Shown here piece after piece: positions 17,842 to 25,158 of a stretch of 39,776 bases of DNA; position 1 is the first letter of the stretch, and every line of letters begins with the position of its first letter. Source of the stretch: an uncultured Bacteroidales bacterium. Lineage in GTDB: Bacteria > Bacteroidota > Bacteroidia > Bacteroidales > Muribaculaceae. The position numbers and the translations under genes are program-made. The notes under the pieces were generated by a model, which was given only the letters and a program-made list of their open reading frames with translations, had not been told where the DNA came from and made no database searches. The stretch lies in contig CACYCT010000003.1 of assembly GCA_902772965.1 (NCBI GenBank), forward strand, positions 1 to 39,776, in the 5' to 3' direction.

Positions 17842-19182
17842 CTACAACCTGTCTACTATCTGTGGCAGACAGCCTACAAGGTAGTATGGCAAGTTGATTA
17901 GTTTAAAACGTTTGCGCTTAATCGTGGTGACGTGCTCTTCAACCGAGAACGGTTCACCCCATACTCTGATTGCCATATCAAAAGGCGAGGTCTCAATAAA
18001 CGAGTGGAGCGAGCGTAAGCGTGAATTGTGCCCGGCTTTCACCTCAATAGGAAAAAGGCACGATTCATGATTCCATAAAAAATCAACCTCAGCACTGCCG
18101 CCTCCTCCGCCTTTCATCCAAAACATGCGTTTTTGGTTTACGCTATGGCTTAGCGTCAGCAGTTCTTGTGCGACTATATGCTCCGCGATCCGGCCTCGCC
18201 ATACGTCCATGATGTCCTTGGAGTGAATTATCGCTGTACGCACTTGCGCGGCGAAATTGACCAAACCGGTGTCAAGCCAAATCAGTTTGGGCATACGTTT
18301 GATTTCTCCAAAAGCGGGCAGTCGGGTGGAAGTGGTCGGATATACGAGTTCCAAGAGCATCGCTTTTTCCAATAATTGGAATGCAGCGCGAATATCTGAA
18401 CTATTGTAGTTGGATCCGGCAAAGTTTCCAAGTTTAATGATTTCACCGGCACAGCCCCACCCGGCGTTAAGAATGAACCGGACTACATTTATAAGTTTGT
18501 TTGTCAGCGTGTATTTCTCGACATCATCACGATAAGCCGTTATGAGTGTTTCATAAATCCTGTCAGCGGCAATTATGTCATGGTTGTCCAAATAGCGCTC
18601 CACAGCCTCCGGCATTCCCCCTACAATGGAGTATTGATTGAAAAGATTAATCAATGTCGAGTGGAAAGTTTGCGAATAATCCGGCTTCTCAATGATGTAT
18701 TCATATATTCCTGAAAACTCAGAGGCATTGGCGAATTCTCGGAAAGAACAAGGTCGCATTGCCGCATATTCCACACGTCCAACGGGGAAGGAAACTTTGA
18801 TATCAACCAAATTCTCAAGGAGTGATCCCGCCGCGATAACGTGGATATCATTGTGTTGCTCATAGAAATATCGCAATAGCGCGATCGTCGAAGGGGAATT
18901 TTGGATTTCATCAATGAAAATAAGGGTTCTACCTCCCTTTTTCGATTGCTCCTTCGAGAGGTACATCAGGTCTATCTTGCTCTCCAGTGGAATTTCCTGC
19001 TCCATCAGGATTCGGTCTTGCTTGTTTTCAAGGTTGAAATAGAGATAGTTATCATATTTCTTTCCAAACTCATTCACCGAAGTGGTTTTGCCCACTTGGC
19101 GCGCGCCGCGAAGAATCAATGGCTTACGGTATTTGTTTCCCTGCCATTGTTCAAGGTAGTTAAGGATGGTTCGTTTAATCAT
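17842..19182 (-). CDS. AAA ATPase with C-terminal DUF4143 (PD-(D/E)XK-like) domain
   Basis: ATP-binding protein of 446 residues of the AAA_14/DUF4143 type, common and often multi-copy in Bacteroidales; its cellular role is unsettled. The N-terminal ATPase has Walker A GARQVGKTT (about 26-34) and Walker B LIFIDEIQN. A central winged-helix-like region follows. The C-terminal DUF4143 region carries EVDFLW (D367) and PIEVKAG (E380, K382), which fits the D...ExK active-site pattern of the PD-(D/E)XK nuclease clan to which DUF4143 belongs. Base composition is visibly more AT-rich than the flanking hyd genes, so lateral acquisition is plausible. It converges on hydF with a 6-bp gap, and a tandem repeat array lies immediately upstream of its promoter. 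Confidence 0.9.
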   Translation of the reverse strand: MIKRTILNYLEQWQGNKYRKPLILRGARQVGKTTSVNEFGKKYDNYLYFNLENKQDRILMEQEIPLESKIDLMYLSKEQSKKGGRTLIFIDEIQNSPSTIALLRYFYEQHNDIHVIAAGSLLENLVDIKVSFPVGRVEYAAMRPCSFREFANASEFSGIYEYIIEKPDYSQTFHSTLINLFNQYSIVGGMPEAVERYLDNHDIIAADRIYETLITAYRDDVEKYTLTNKLINVVRFILNAGWGCAGEIIKLGNFAGSNYNSSDIRAAFQLLEKAMLLELVYPTTSTRLPAFGEIKRMPKLIWLDTGLVNFAAQVRTAIIHSKDIMDVWRGRIAEHIVAQELLTLSHSVNQKRMFWMKGGGGGSAEVDFLWNHESCLFPIEVKAGHNSRLRSLHSFIETSPFDMAIRVWGEPFSVEEHVTTIKRKRFKLINLPYYLVGCLPQIVDRL

Positions 19183-19211
19183 AGAGTGGATTATTACTTG
19201 ATTATCAACCG

Positions 19212-19240
19212 CAAAGTTACATTTTTTTTAGAAAATGCAA
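19212..19240 (-). promoter_or_regulatory. Putative promoter of the DUF4143 ATPase gene
   Basis: On the minus strand TAACTTTG (19212-19219) matches TAnnTTTG. A TTG (19238-19240) lies 18 bp upstream, inside the most degenerate unit of the repeat array. The predicted start is about 20 nt before the ATG at 19182. Confidence 0.55.
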
Positions 19241-19408
19241 GTTGTTTTTCCGAAAAACATTTGAAAAACGCGAGATACTTTCCCGAAAAACCGAGTGAAA
19301 ATGCGAGATACTTTCTCGAAAACGGTGTGAAAACGCGAGATACTTTCCCGAAAAACCGAGTGAAAATGCGAGATACTTTCCCGAAAACGGTGTGAAAACG
19401 CGAGATAC
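19237..19408. repeat. Tandem array with alternating 33- and 32-bp units (65-bp dimer)
   Basis: Units begin with gcgagatac at 19270, 19303, 19335, 19368 and 19400 (the last truncated after 9 bp), giving periods of 33, 32, 33 and 32. Two unit types alternate: type A continues tttcccgaaaaaccgagtg, type B continues tttctcgaaaacggtgtg. The dimers 19270-19334 and 19335-19399 differ at one base. A degenerate unit lies at 19237-19269. Each unit holds a small inverted repeat CGAGA-tactt-TCTCG, perfect in the unit at 19303. It starts 55 bp before the ATPase ATG and abuts its promoter. It has no spacers, so it is not a CRISPR array. Confidence 0.9.
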
Positions 19409-19561
19409 CATTGCCTACATCGGGTAAATCAGCAACAGCCGGGTATGGATTCGGTTGTTTGGAGTGCATGGTCTTCGGCACTAAATCATGCTAAATCAAT
19501 GTAATATCAATAGAAATCATGTGAGTTAGCAAAATTTAACCGCACATTTTCCTCGGGCTGT

Positions 19562-19593
19562 GTTGCGTAACCGGGCAAGATGGTGTACTTTTG
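19562..19593 (+). promoter_or_regulatory. Putative promoter of the MFS transporter gene
   Basis: GTTG (19562-19565), a 20-bp spacer and TACTTTTG (19586-19593) fit the Bacteroidota pattern. Because it lies downstream of an in-frame GTG at 19560, it supports the ATG at 19632 as the true start. Between the repeat array and this promoter (19409-19561) I see no gene or clear signal. Confidence 0.6.
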
Positions 19594-19631
19594 TCGGTTC
19601 GAAACAAACGGAGAACCAAAATCAACACAAT

Positions 19632-20996
19632 ATGGAGAATAACAGCATTAATTCTGTTTCAAAGCCTGAAGTCTCCGCATCGCCGCGGCTTAAGCCCGAC
19701 TTGAGCAGCGCAACGCTGTGGAACATCAGTTTCGGCTTTTTCGGCGTACAGATCGCCTACGCCCTTCAGAGCGCCAACATCAGTCGCATTTTCGCCACCC
19801 TCGGCGCCGACCCGCACGACCTGAGTTACTTTTGGATTCTGCCTCCGCTGATGGGTATGGTGGTGCAGCCTCTGGTGGGCCTGTTCAGCGACAAGACGTG
19901 GACCCGCTTCGGCCGCCGCATTCCCTATCTGTTTATCGGCGCGATAGTGGCCGTGATTGTGATGTGCCTGCTGCCCAACGCCGGATCTCTGGGCCTGACC
20001 CTGGCCAGCGCGATGACCTTCGGACTGGTTTCCCTGATGTTCCTCGACACGAGCATCAACATGGCCATGCAGCCGTTCAAGATGATGGTGGGCGACATGG
20101 TGAACGAGAAGCAAAAGGCGCGCGCCTACTCGATCCAGTCGCTGCTGTGCAACGCCGGTTCGCTCGCAGGCTATGTTTTCCCGTTCCTGTTCACCGCCAT
20201 CGGCATTGCCAACATCGCTCCCGAGGGTGAGATTCCCGACACGGTGAAGTGGTCGTTCTACATCGGCGCCGCAATCCTGATTCTGTGCGTGCTCTACACC
20301 ACCTCGAAAGTGAAAGAGTACACGCCTGCCGAGATGGCCGCGTTCCAGGCTGCCGCCAATGAGCAAAACGTGTCCGACGGCCAGACGGAGGCCAAGTTCG
20401 ACAGCAAGCATGCCCTGAAGGTGTTCATCCAAGTGGGTATTGTGCAGTTTTTCTGCTGGTTCGCCTTTATGTATATGTGGACCTACACCAACGGCACCAT
20501 CGCCGACCGCGTGTGGAACACGCTCGACACCACCAGCGAAGGCTATCAGGCCGCAGGCAACTGGGTGGGTATCGTATTTGCCGTTCAGGCAATCGGAAGT
20601 ATCATCTGGGCCGCGGTGCTGCCGATGTTCAAGAACGTGAAGGTGGCCTACGCGCTGAGTCTTGTCATTGGCGGTATCGGTTTCGTGATGGTTCCGTTCA
20701 TGACCAACCAGTACGCGCTCTTTGTTCCGTTCCTGCTTATCGGCGCCGCATGGGCTGCCATGCTCGCGATGCCGTTCACGTTGGTGACCAACGCCCTGGA
20801 AGGCAGCCCGCGTATGGGCACCTATCTGGGCTTGTTCAACTGCACGATCTGCATTCCCCAGATTGTCGCCGCGGCTCTGGGCGGCGTGCTGCTCAAGGTT
20901 CTTGGCAGTGTTCAGGGCAACATGATGATTTTGGCCGGCGTGCTGCTTGTTGTCGGCGCGTTGTGTGTGTTCATCATTCAGGATAAGAGGAAATAA
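19632..20996 (+). CDS. MFS transporter, SLC45/sugar-symporter-like
   Basis: Inner-membrane secondary transporter of 454 residues with about 12 predicted membrane segments. The start is the ATG at 19632 (MENNSINSV), because a promoter match lies upstream within the longer GTG-started frame. The loop between helices 2 and 3 reads LFSDKTWTRFGRRIPYLF, the MFS motif A variant seen in SLC45 and glycoside-cation symporters, which carry maltose, sucrose or related sugars. Another typical segment is NMAMQPFKMMVGDMV. Charged cytoplasmic sequence rich in Lys and Glu (about 235-275) marks the middle loop. It stands alone between the repeat region and a tRNA gene. Related transporters accompany alpha-glucan loci in Bacteroides, so a link to the distant Sus locus is possible but unproven. 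Confidence 0.87.
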   Translation: MENNSINSVSKPEVSASPRLKPDLSSATLWNISFGFFGVQIAYALQSANISRIFATLGADPHDLSYFWILPPLMGMVVQPLVGLFSDKTWTRFGRRIPYLFIGAIVAVIVMCLLPNAGSLGLTLASAMTFGLVSLMFLDTSINMAMQPFKMMVGDMVNEKQKARAYSIQSLLCNAGSLAGYVFPFLFTAIGIANIAPEGEIPDTVKWSFYIGAAILILCVLYTTSKVKEYTPAEMAAFQAAANEQNVSDGQTEAKFDSKHALKVFIQVGIVQFFCWFAFMYMWTYTNGTIADRVWNTLDTTSEGYQAAGNWVGIVFAVQAIGSIIWAAVLPMFKNVKVAYALSLVIGGIGFVMVPFMTNQYALFVPFLLIGAAWAAMLAMPFTLVTNALEGSPRMGTYLGLFNCTICIPQIVAAALGGVLLKVLGSVQGNMMILAGVLLVVGALCVFIIQDKRK

Positions 20997-21019
20997 CCGC
21001 AATAAAGGCCGTAAAGTTA

Positions 21020-21049
21020 TTGCCAATTGGAAAAAGATTTGTAACTTTG
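21020..21049 (+). promoter_or_regulatory. Putative tRNA-Leu promoter
   Basis: TTG (21020-21022), a 19-bp spacer and TAACTTTG (21042-21049) match the Bacteroidota promoter pattern, 15 bp before the mature tRNA 5' end. Confidence 0.6.
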
Positions 21050-21064
21050 CGGCCACAAAACCGT

Positions 21065-21148
21065 GCCCGGATGGTGGAATGGTAGACACGAGGGACTTAA
21101 AATCCCTTGGCCATAGCGGCTGTGTGGGTTCAAGTCCCACTCCGGGTA
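21065..21148 (+). tRNA. tRNA-Leu (anticodon UAA)
   Basis: An 84-nt class II tRNA. The acceptor GCCCGGA (21065-21071) pairs with TCCGGGT (21141-21147), with one G-T pair. The anticodon stem AGGGA/TCCCT encloses loop CTTAAAA with anticodon TAA at 21098-21100. The T arm reads GTGGG-TTCAAGT-CCCAC, and a long variable arm is present as expected for Leu. The 3' CCA is not encoded; ACA follows the acceptor. Confidence 0.97.
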
Positions 21149-21154
21149 CAAAGG

Positions 21155-21183
21155 AAACTCAGGCTTCTGGCCTGAGTTTTTTG
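21155..21183 (+). terminator. Intrinsic terminator after tRNA-Leu
   Basis: AAACTCAGGC (21155-21164) and GCCTGAGTTT (21170-21179) make a perfect 10-bp stem with a 5-nt loop, followed by a T-run. Confidence 0.9.
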
Positions 21184-21200
21184 TTTAGATGTGATAAGGA

Positions 21201-21236
21201 AATCGGAGTAATCCGATTGCTCAGATCACTCCGATT
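21201..21236 (-). terminator. Hairpin between tRNA-Leu and the convergent dockerin gene
   Basis: AATCGGAGT (21201-21209) pairs with ACTCCGATT (21228-21236). A competing smaller hairpin, AATCGGA/TCCGATT (21201-21218), shares the left arm. It lies 26 bp beyond the stop of the minus-strand gene at 21262 and probably ends that transcript. Confidence 0.5.
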
Positions 21237-21261
21237 CAAAAGAGTTTTTGTTCGTCCGGTA

Positions 21262-22671
21262 TTATTGGCCGAGCATGATGTTTACGAGTGCGCTGATGTC
21301 ACCGACGTCAACTTTTCCGTCTTCGTCAACGTCCGCGCGTCCGGCATATTTTCCGGCAGCGTCTTTTCCGATGAGAATGTTGATGAGTGTGTTGACATCT
21401 TCAACGTCTACCTTTTTGTCGCCGTTGACATCACCCTTAGGATAAACGGGGTCGATTATTTCGCCGGGTTTCACACCCTTGCCGATTTTGTACACGCCCA
21501 TACCGTTGTAGCACTTGAACACGAACAGGGTGACGCAATCTTCGCCGCCTTCTTCGCCGTAAGCGACCGAGAAGCATGCCACGCGGTTACCGCCGTCGCT
21601 GGTTGTTCCGATACCGTTGGCGGGCACGGTCCAGTACTTGCTCATGGTTTCAATTTCCATGTCCTGGCCGAGTTCGCAGATGTTGGCTTGGCAGGCGCGG
21701 TTCATCTCGAGTTTCTCGTCCCAGCCGGAGTATTGGGCCACGGTGTAGACGAGGAAGTTGCGGTCGTCGAGGGTGAACTCGGCGCAACCGTTGGCTCCCA
21801 CCTCGATTTGGGCCAGTTTGGGGTCGACACCTTCGAAGTTGTCGATCATCGTTCCGGTGATGTCGTACAGGATGGGTTGCGAGCTGAATCCGTCAACGTA
21901 GAAGAGTTCTCCTGCGTAGGGGTCGTCGGCGTAGGGGTCGAGGCACATTTTCACGGTCGGTCCGTAACCCCATTGGGTGACGCTTTCGGGATAGAAGTCG
22001 GTGATGGTGAGGTAGGTGTCGCCTTCGAATCCGCCCTCTACGCTACCGTCGGAGAAGAGGTCCCAGCGGTAGACGGTTGATGCGTTGGTTCCGACGGTCA
22101 TGATGTGGCAGCCGGCTTGCTCGCAGAAGATGTCTCCCATCACGTCGCCGTAGTCGGTTCGTTGGATGTCGTCGCCTTTAGGCAGTGTGGCGAGCAGGGT
22201 TAGTGCTCCGGTTTCGGCGTTGAGGGAGTAGAATGGCACGTTTGCGGTGTTCTCGCTGGTGTAGGGCATTACCCAGAGGTGTCCGAAGTTGTCGGCTCCG
22301 ATGCAGTTCACACCGAGGAATGTGCCGTAGGGTGCTCCGTCGAGGGTGATGTCGAGGTCAGGCAGTTGCGAGCCGTCTTTGGCGTTGAAGCGGTAGACGA
22401 CCGCTTGGCTGATGGTGTCGTTGCCGATGATAACGGCTTTTGCCTCGCTGCGGGCAACGTAGACCACGTCGTTCAACATCACGGCTGTACGCGCGCGGGT
22501 GTTGTTGGCGTCGAGTTTGTTCCACTCGTCGGGTGTGTGGATACGGTCAAGAACCCATTGGTTGGCGATGTTGATGCCGTTCATGGGCTCATACTTCTGG
22601 TTGTCAATCGCTGCCGAGGCGCTCATTCCGAGCATGGCGGCCATTGCGGAGAGGAGTAGGAATTTTTTCAT
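21262..22671 (-). CDS. Secreted protein with C-terminal dockerin-like repeats, beta-propeller-like body
   Basis: Secreted protein of 469 residues with a signal peptide ending near SASAA. It is unrelated in its body to the two dockerin-tailed proteins at 10170 and 12208. The central 350 residues contain repeating short motifs of the kind vVYRFNakDGsqlpdLdi, YSLNAETGALTLLATLP and VYRWDLFSDGSVEGGF, which suggests a beta-propeller, though no family is named with confidence. The last 58 residues (412-469) hold two good EF-hand-like loops, GDVNGDKKVDVEDVN and ADVDEDGKVDVGDIS, each followed by a short helix (LINILIGK, LVNIMLGQ): a dockerin type I pattern. Here both calcium loops look intact. It has its own promoter and is monocistronic. 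Confidence 0.83.
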   Translation of the reverse strand: MKKFLLLSAMAAMLGMSASAAIDNQKYEPMNGINIANQWVLDRIHTPDEWNKLDANNTRARTAVMLNDVVYVARSEAKAVIIGNDTISQAVVYRFNAKDGSQLPDLDITLDGAPYGTFLGVNCIGADNFGHLWVMPYTSENTANVPFYSLNAETGALTLLATLPKGDDIQRTDYGDVMGDIFCEQAGCHIMTVGTNASTVYRWDLFSDGSVEGGFEGDTYLTITDFYPESVTQWGYGPTVKMCLDPYADDPYAGELFYVDGFSSQPILYDITGTMIDNFEGVDPKLAQIEVGANGCAEFTLDDRNFLVYTVAQYSGWDEKLEMNRACQANICELGQDMEIETMSKYWTVPANGIGTTSDGGNRVACFSVAYGEEGGEDCVTLFVFKCYNGMGVYKIGKGVKPGEIIDPVYPKGDVNGDKKVDVEDVNTLINILIGKDAAGKYAGRADVDEDGKVDVGDISALVNIMLGQ

Positions 22672-22719
22672 CTGGCAGGTTTTTGGGGGTTATTAGTGTT
22701 GTTGGTTTTATTTTTGTCG

Positions 22720-22750
22720 CAAAGTAAGCAATATTTTGTGAGTTTGCAAA
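22720..22750 (-). promoter_or_regulatory. Putative promoter of the third dockerin-tailed gene
   Basis: On the minus strand TTTG (22747-22750), a 19-bp spacer and TTACTTTG (22720-22727), one mismatch from TAnnTTTG, sit about 50 bp before the ATG at 22671. The remaining bases up to 22808 hold nothing else recognisable. Confidence 0.55.
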
Positions 22751-22808
22751 GGTTTGGTGGTGTTATAATTCCTAAATAATTCTAAACAACTATTAACTCT
22801 GTTTTTTG

Positions 22809-23813
22809 TCAGAACTTGTTTTTCCTTAGCAGGTAGTGTTCGACGACGATGTTGCGCTGTCCTTCGGGTGTGTCGTGCAGGAGGTTGTGCTCGGGGTGGG
22901 TGGTGTAGTTTCGGCGCATTCGCCTGAAGTCGCGGTGGGCGCGGATGATGGCTTTTGCGTCGCCGAGGTGCAGTTTGCAAAGCGCCATTCCGAATGCGAG
23001 CGTGTCCATCAGCCGGCGGATGACCAGCAGTCGTCGTCCTTCCTTTTCGGGCAGGTTTTTGTGGAGCAGGAGCAGGTTGTTGCGGAAGTTGAGGTAGGTT
23101 TTTTTCGGGTTTCCCTGCGGCAGACTTGCTCCGCCGAGGTGGTAGACGCGGCTTTGCGGAATCATTTTGAGGTCGTAGCCGAGCAGGCGTATTCTCCAGC
23201 AGAGGTCGATTTCCTCCATGTGGGCGAAGAAGTCGGCGTCGAGTCCACCGGCTTTCCGGTAGAGTTCTGTTCTGACGGCGATGCATGCTCCGCTGGCCCA
23301 GAAGATGGAGGGTGTGATGTTGTCGTACTGTCCGTTGTCGTCTTCGATGCTTTCGAAGATACGTCCCCGGCAGTAAGGGTAACCGTGTCGGTCGAGGTAT
23401 CCGCCGGCGGCACCGGCGTATTCAAACACCTGTCGGCCGTCTTGGCGGTCTTTGAGCAGTTTGGGTTGTACGGCTCCCACGTCGGGGTGGTTCTCGAGGT
23501 ATTCCACGAGCGGGTCGAGCCATTGCTCAGGCGTTCGCACGTCGCTGTTGAGCAGCACGGTGTAGCGGTAGTCGGCGTATGCGGCGATGGCGCGGTTGTA
23601 TCCTTCGGCGAAGCCGTAGTTTTTGTCGAGCAATAGGGTTTTCACGCCCGGAAACTCGTTGGCGAGTATGCTTGCGCTGTCGTCTGTTGAGCCGTTGTCG
23701 GCCACGATGATGTCGGCCAGGGTGGGGTTGGTGTTGGCCACCACCGACGGCAGGTAGCGGCGCAGCAGTTCGGCTCCGTTCCAGTTGAGAATGATGACTG
23801 CTACGGGTTTCAT
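22809..23813 (-). CDS. Glycosyltransferase family 2
   Basis: Family 2 glycosyltransferase of 334 residues with a GT-A fold, transferring a sugar from a nucleotide donor in envelope polysaccharide or lipid-linked glycan synthesis. It shows the N-terminal VAVIILNWNGAELLRRYLPS, the donor-site acidic residues in VADNGSTDDS, the DxD-equivalent LLNSDVR, and the acceptor-side GGLDADFFAHMEEIDLCWR with the catalytic-base region. This resembles the rhamnosyltransferase-like subgroup. There is no strong membrane segment. It overlaps the end of mtaB by 4 nt (ATGA-type junction) and is the last gene of the operon led by the DUF3098 gene. Donor and acceptor cannot be predicted. Confidence 0.9.
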   Translation of the reverse strand: MKPVAVIILNWNGAELLRRYLPSVVANTNPTLADIIVADNGSTDDSASILANEFPGVKTLLLDKNYGFAEGYNRAIAAYADYRYTVLLNSDVRTPEQWLDPLVEYLENHPDVGAVQPKLLKDRQDGRQVFEYAGAAGGYLDRHGYPYCRGRIFESIEDDNGQYDNITPSIFWASGACIAVRTELYRKAGGLDADFFAHMEEIDLCWRIRLLGYDLKMIPQSRVYHLGGASLPQGNPKKTYLNFRNNLLLLHKNLPEKEGRRLLVIRRLMDTLAFGMALCKLHLGDAKAIIRAHRDFRRMRRNYTTHPEHNLLHDTPEGQRNIVVEHYLLRKNKF

Positions 23814-25156
23814 GGCGTTTCGGCGGGGTGGTTTAAGATGATGTTGTCTTTGTTGAGGCTGACGTTGACAATGGTGCCGGCGATGTCGGGTTTGGCATCG
23901 GGCAGCCGCACGCGGAGGTAGTTGTCGGTGTATCCGGTGAGGGTGGTGTCCCGTCCGGTTCCGTGTTCAACGAGTACGGGGCGTGTTGTTCCGATGAACC
24001 GTTGCGCGAACTCGTTTTCCTTTTCTTCGCTTAGCGCGATCATGCGCGCGGCGCGGCTCTGCTTCTCGGTTTGGGACACGATGTAGGGTATCTGCAGCGC
24101 GGCTGTTCCGGGGCGTTCGCTGTAGGGGAACACGTGGAGGTGTTGCACGTCGAGCGAGGCGACGAAGTTGAGGCTTTGCTCAAACAGTTCGGGTGTCTCG
24201 CCTCGGCTTCCCACCATCACGTCCACTCCGATGAAGCAGTCGGGCATGGCTTGCCGGCAACGGCTGATTCTGTCGGCGAACAGGGCGGTGTCGTAGTGCC
24301 GGCGCATGAGTTCGAGCACCCGGTCGGATCCGGCTTGCAGGGGGATGTGGAAGTGTGGCATAAACTTGCCGGATCGGGCGCAGAAGTCGATGATTTCGTC
24401 GCTGAGCAGGTCGGGTTCGAGCGATGAGATGCGGTACCGCTCAATGCCGTCAATGGTGTCGAGGCTGTGAAGCAGCGCTGTCAGGGTTTCGTTGTTGGGC
24501 CGTCCGAAGTCGCCGATGTTCACGCCGGTGAGCACAATCTCGCGTCCGCCTTCTTCCGCCACGCGACGGGCCTGTTCGGTGAGCGAAGCGATGGTTCCGC
24601 TCCGGCTTCGTCCGCGGGCCATGGGAATGGTGCAGTAGGTGCAGAATTGGTTGCAGCCGTCCTGCACTTTGAGCCAGTAGCGTGTTCGACCTCCGCGCTG
24701 GCATGAGGGCACAAACTGGCGGATGTGTTTGGTTTCGGTGATGTGTATAAGGGGGAAATGTTCGGTTGCTTCTTCAGCGGGTAGGCTGAATCCTTTCTGC
24801 CGCAGGGCTGCGGCGACGTATTGGGCGAGTTGTCCTTTCTGCTCGTTGCCGAGCACGATGTGAACACCTTCGATGTCGGCGATTCGCTGGCCGCTGAGTT
24901 GGGCGTAACATCCCGTGACGACGATTAGCGCGTTGGGGTAGCGCTTGGTGAGTCGTCGGATTTGTTGCCGGCCTTTTGATTCGGCCAGAGAGGTGACCGA
25001 GCATGTGTTGACCACGCACACGTCGGGCGTGTCGGCCTTTGTTGCCGCCGGGATTCCACACGCCGCCAGTTGCGCGGCCATAGTGGCCGATTCGGCGTAA
25101 TTGAGTTTACAGCCGAGGGTGACGAAAGTGGCGGTGGGTGTGTGGTTGAGTGGCAT
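23810..25156 (-). CDS. mtaB: tRNA t6A37 methylthiotransferase MtaB
   Basis: Radical SAM methylthiotransferase that adds a methylthio group to t6A at position 37 of ANN-decoding tRNAs. It has 448 residues. The N-terminal UPF0004 domain has TLGCKLNYAES, the mark of the MtaB branch (MiaB has GCQMN). Its cluster cysteines are C16, C52 (VNTCSVT) and C83 (TGCYAQ). The radical SAM cluster is C168-C172-C175 in DGCNQFCTYCTIP. The C-terminal region (VLVEHGTGRDTTLTGYTDNYLRVRL) is the TRAM-like RNA-binding part. It starts 2 nt after the truB stop and overlaps the glycosyltransferase start, so translation is tightly coupled. It acts downstream of the TsaE-dependent t6A pathway, and tsaE lies about 3 kb away. 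Confidence 0.94.
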   Translation of the reverse strand: MPLNHTPTATFVTLGCKLNYAESATMAAQLAACGIPAATKADTPDVCVVNTCSVTSLAESKGRQQIRRLTKRYPNALIVVTGCYAQLSGQRIADIEGVHIVLGNEQKGQLAQYVAAALRQKGFSLPAEEATEHFPLIHITETKHIRQFVPSCQRGGRTRYWLKVQDGCNQFCTYCTIPMARGRSRSGTIASLTEQARRVAEEGGREIVLTGVNIGDFGRPNNETLTALLHSLDTIDGIERYRISSLEPDLLSDEIIDFCARSGKFMPHFHIPLQAGSDRVLELMRRHYDTALFADRISRCRQAMPDCFIGVDVMVGSRGETPELFEQSLNFVASLDVQHLHVFPYSERPGTAALQIPYIVSQTEKQSRAARMIALSEEKENEFAQRFIGTTRPVLVEHGTGRDTTLTGYTDNYLRVRLPDAKPDIAGTIVNVSLNKDNIILNHPAETP

Positions 25157-25158
25157 TG

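Noticed and set aside
17910..17923. Third copy of the AAACGTTTGC-like operator
   Set aside because: Only half of the core matches (the left GC is missing), and it lies in the coding end of the ATPase gene.
19237..19408. CRISPR array
   Set aside because: The units are contiguous without unique spacers and there are no cas genes nearby.
19194..19481. 95-codon repetitive protein encoded by the tandem array
   Set aside because: The alternating 33/32-bp period changes frame at each dimer, so no repeated peptide is conserved; the array is better read as DNA structure.
19659..21140. 493-codon minus-strand frame across the MFS gene and the tRNA
   Set aside because: It runs through a tRNA gene and is antisense to a clear membrane transporter.
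20947..22080. 377-codon plus-strand frame beginning in the MFS gene and crossing tRNA-Leu
   Set aside because: It crosses the tRNA and its terminator and is antisense to the third dockerin-tailed gene.
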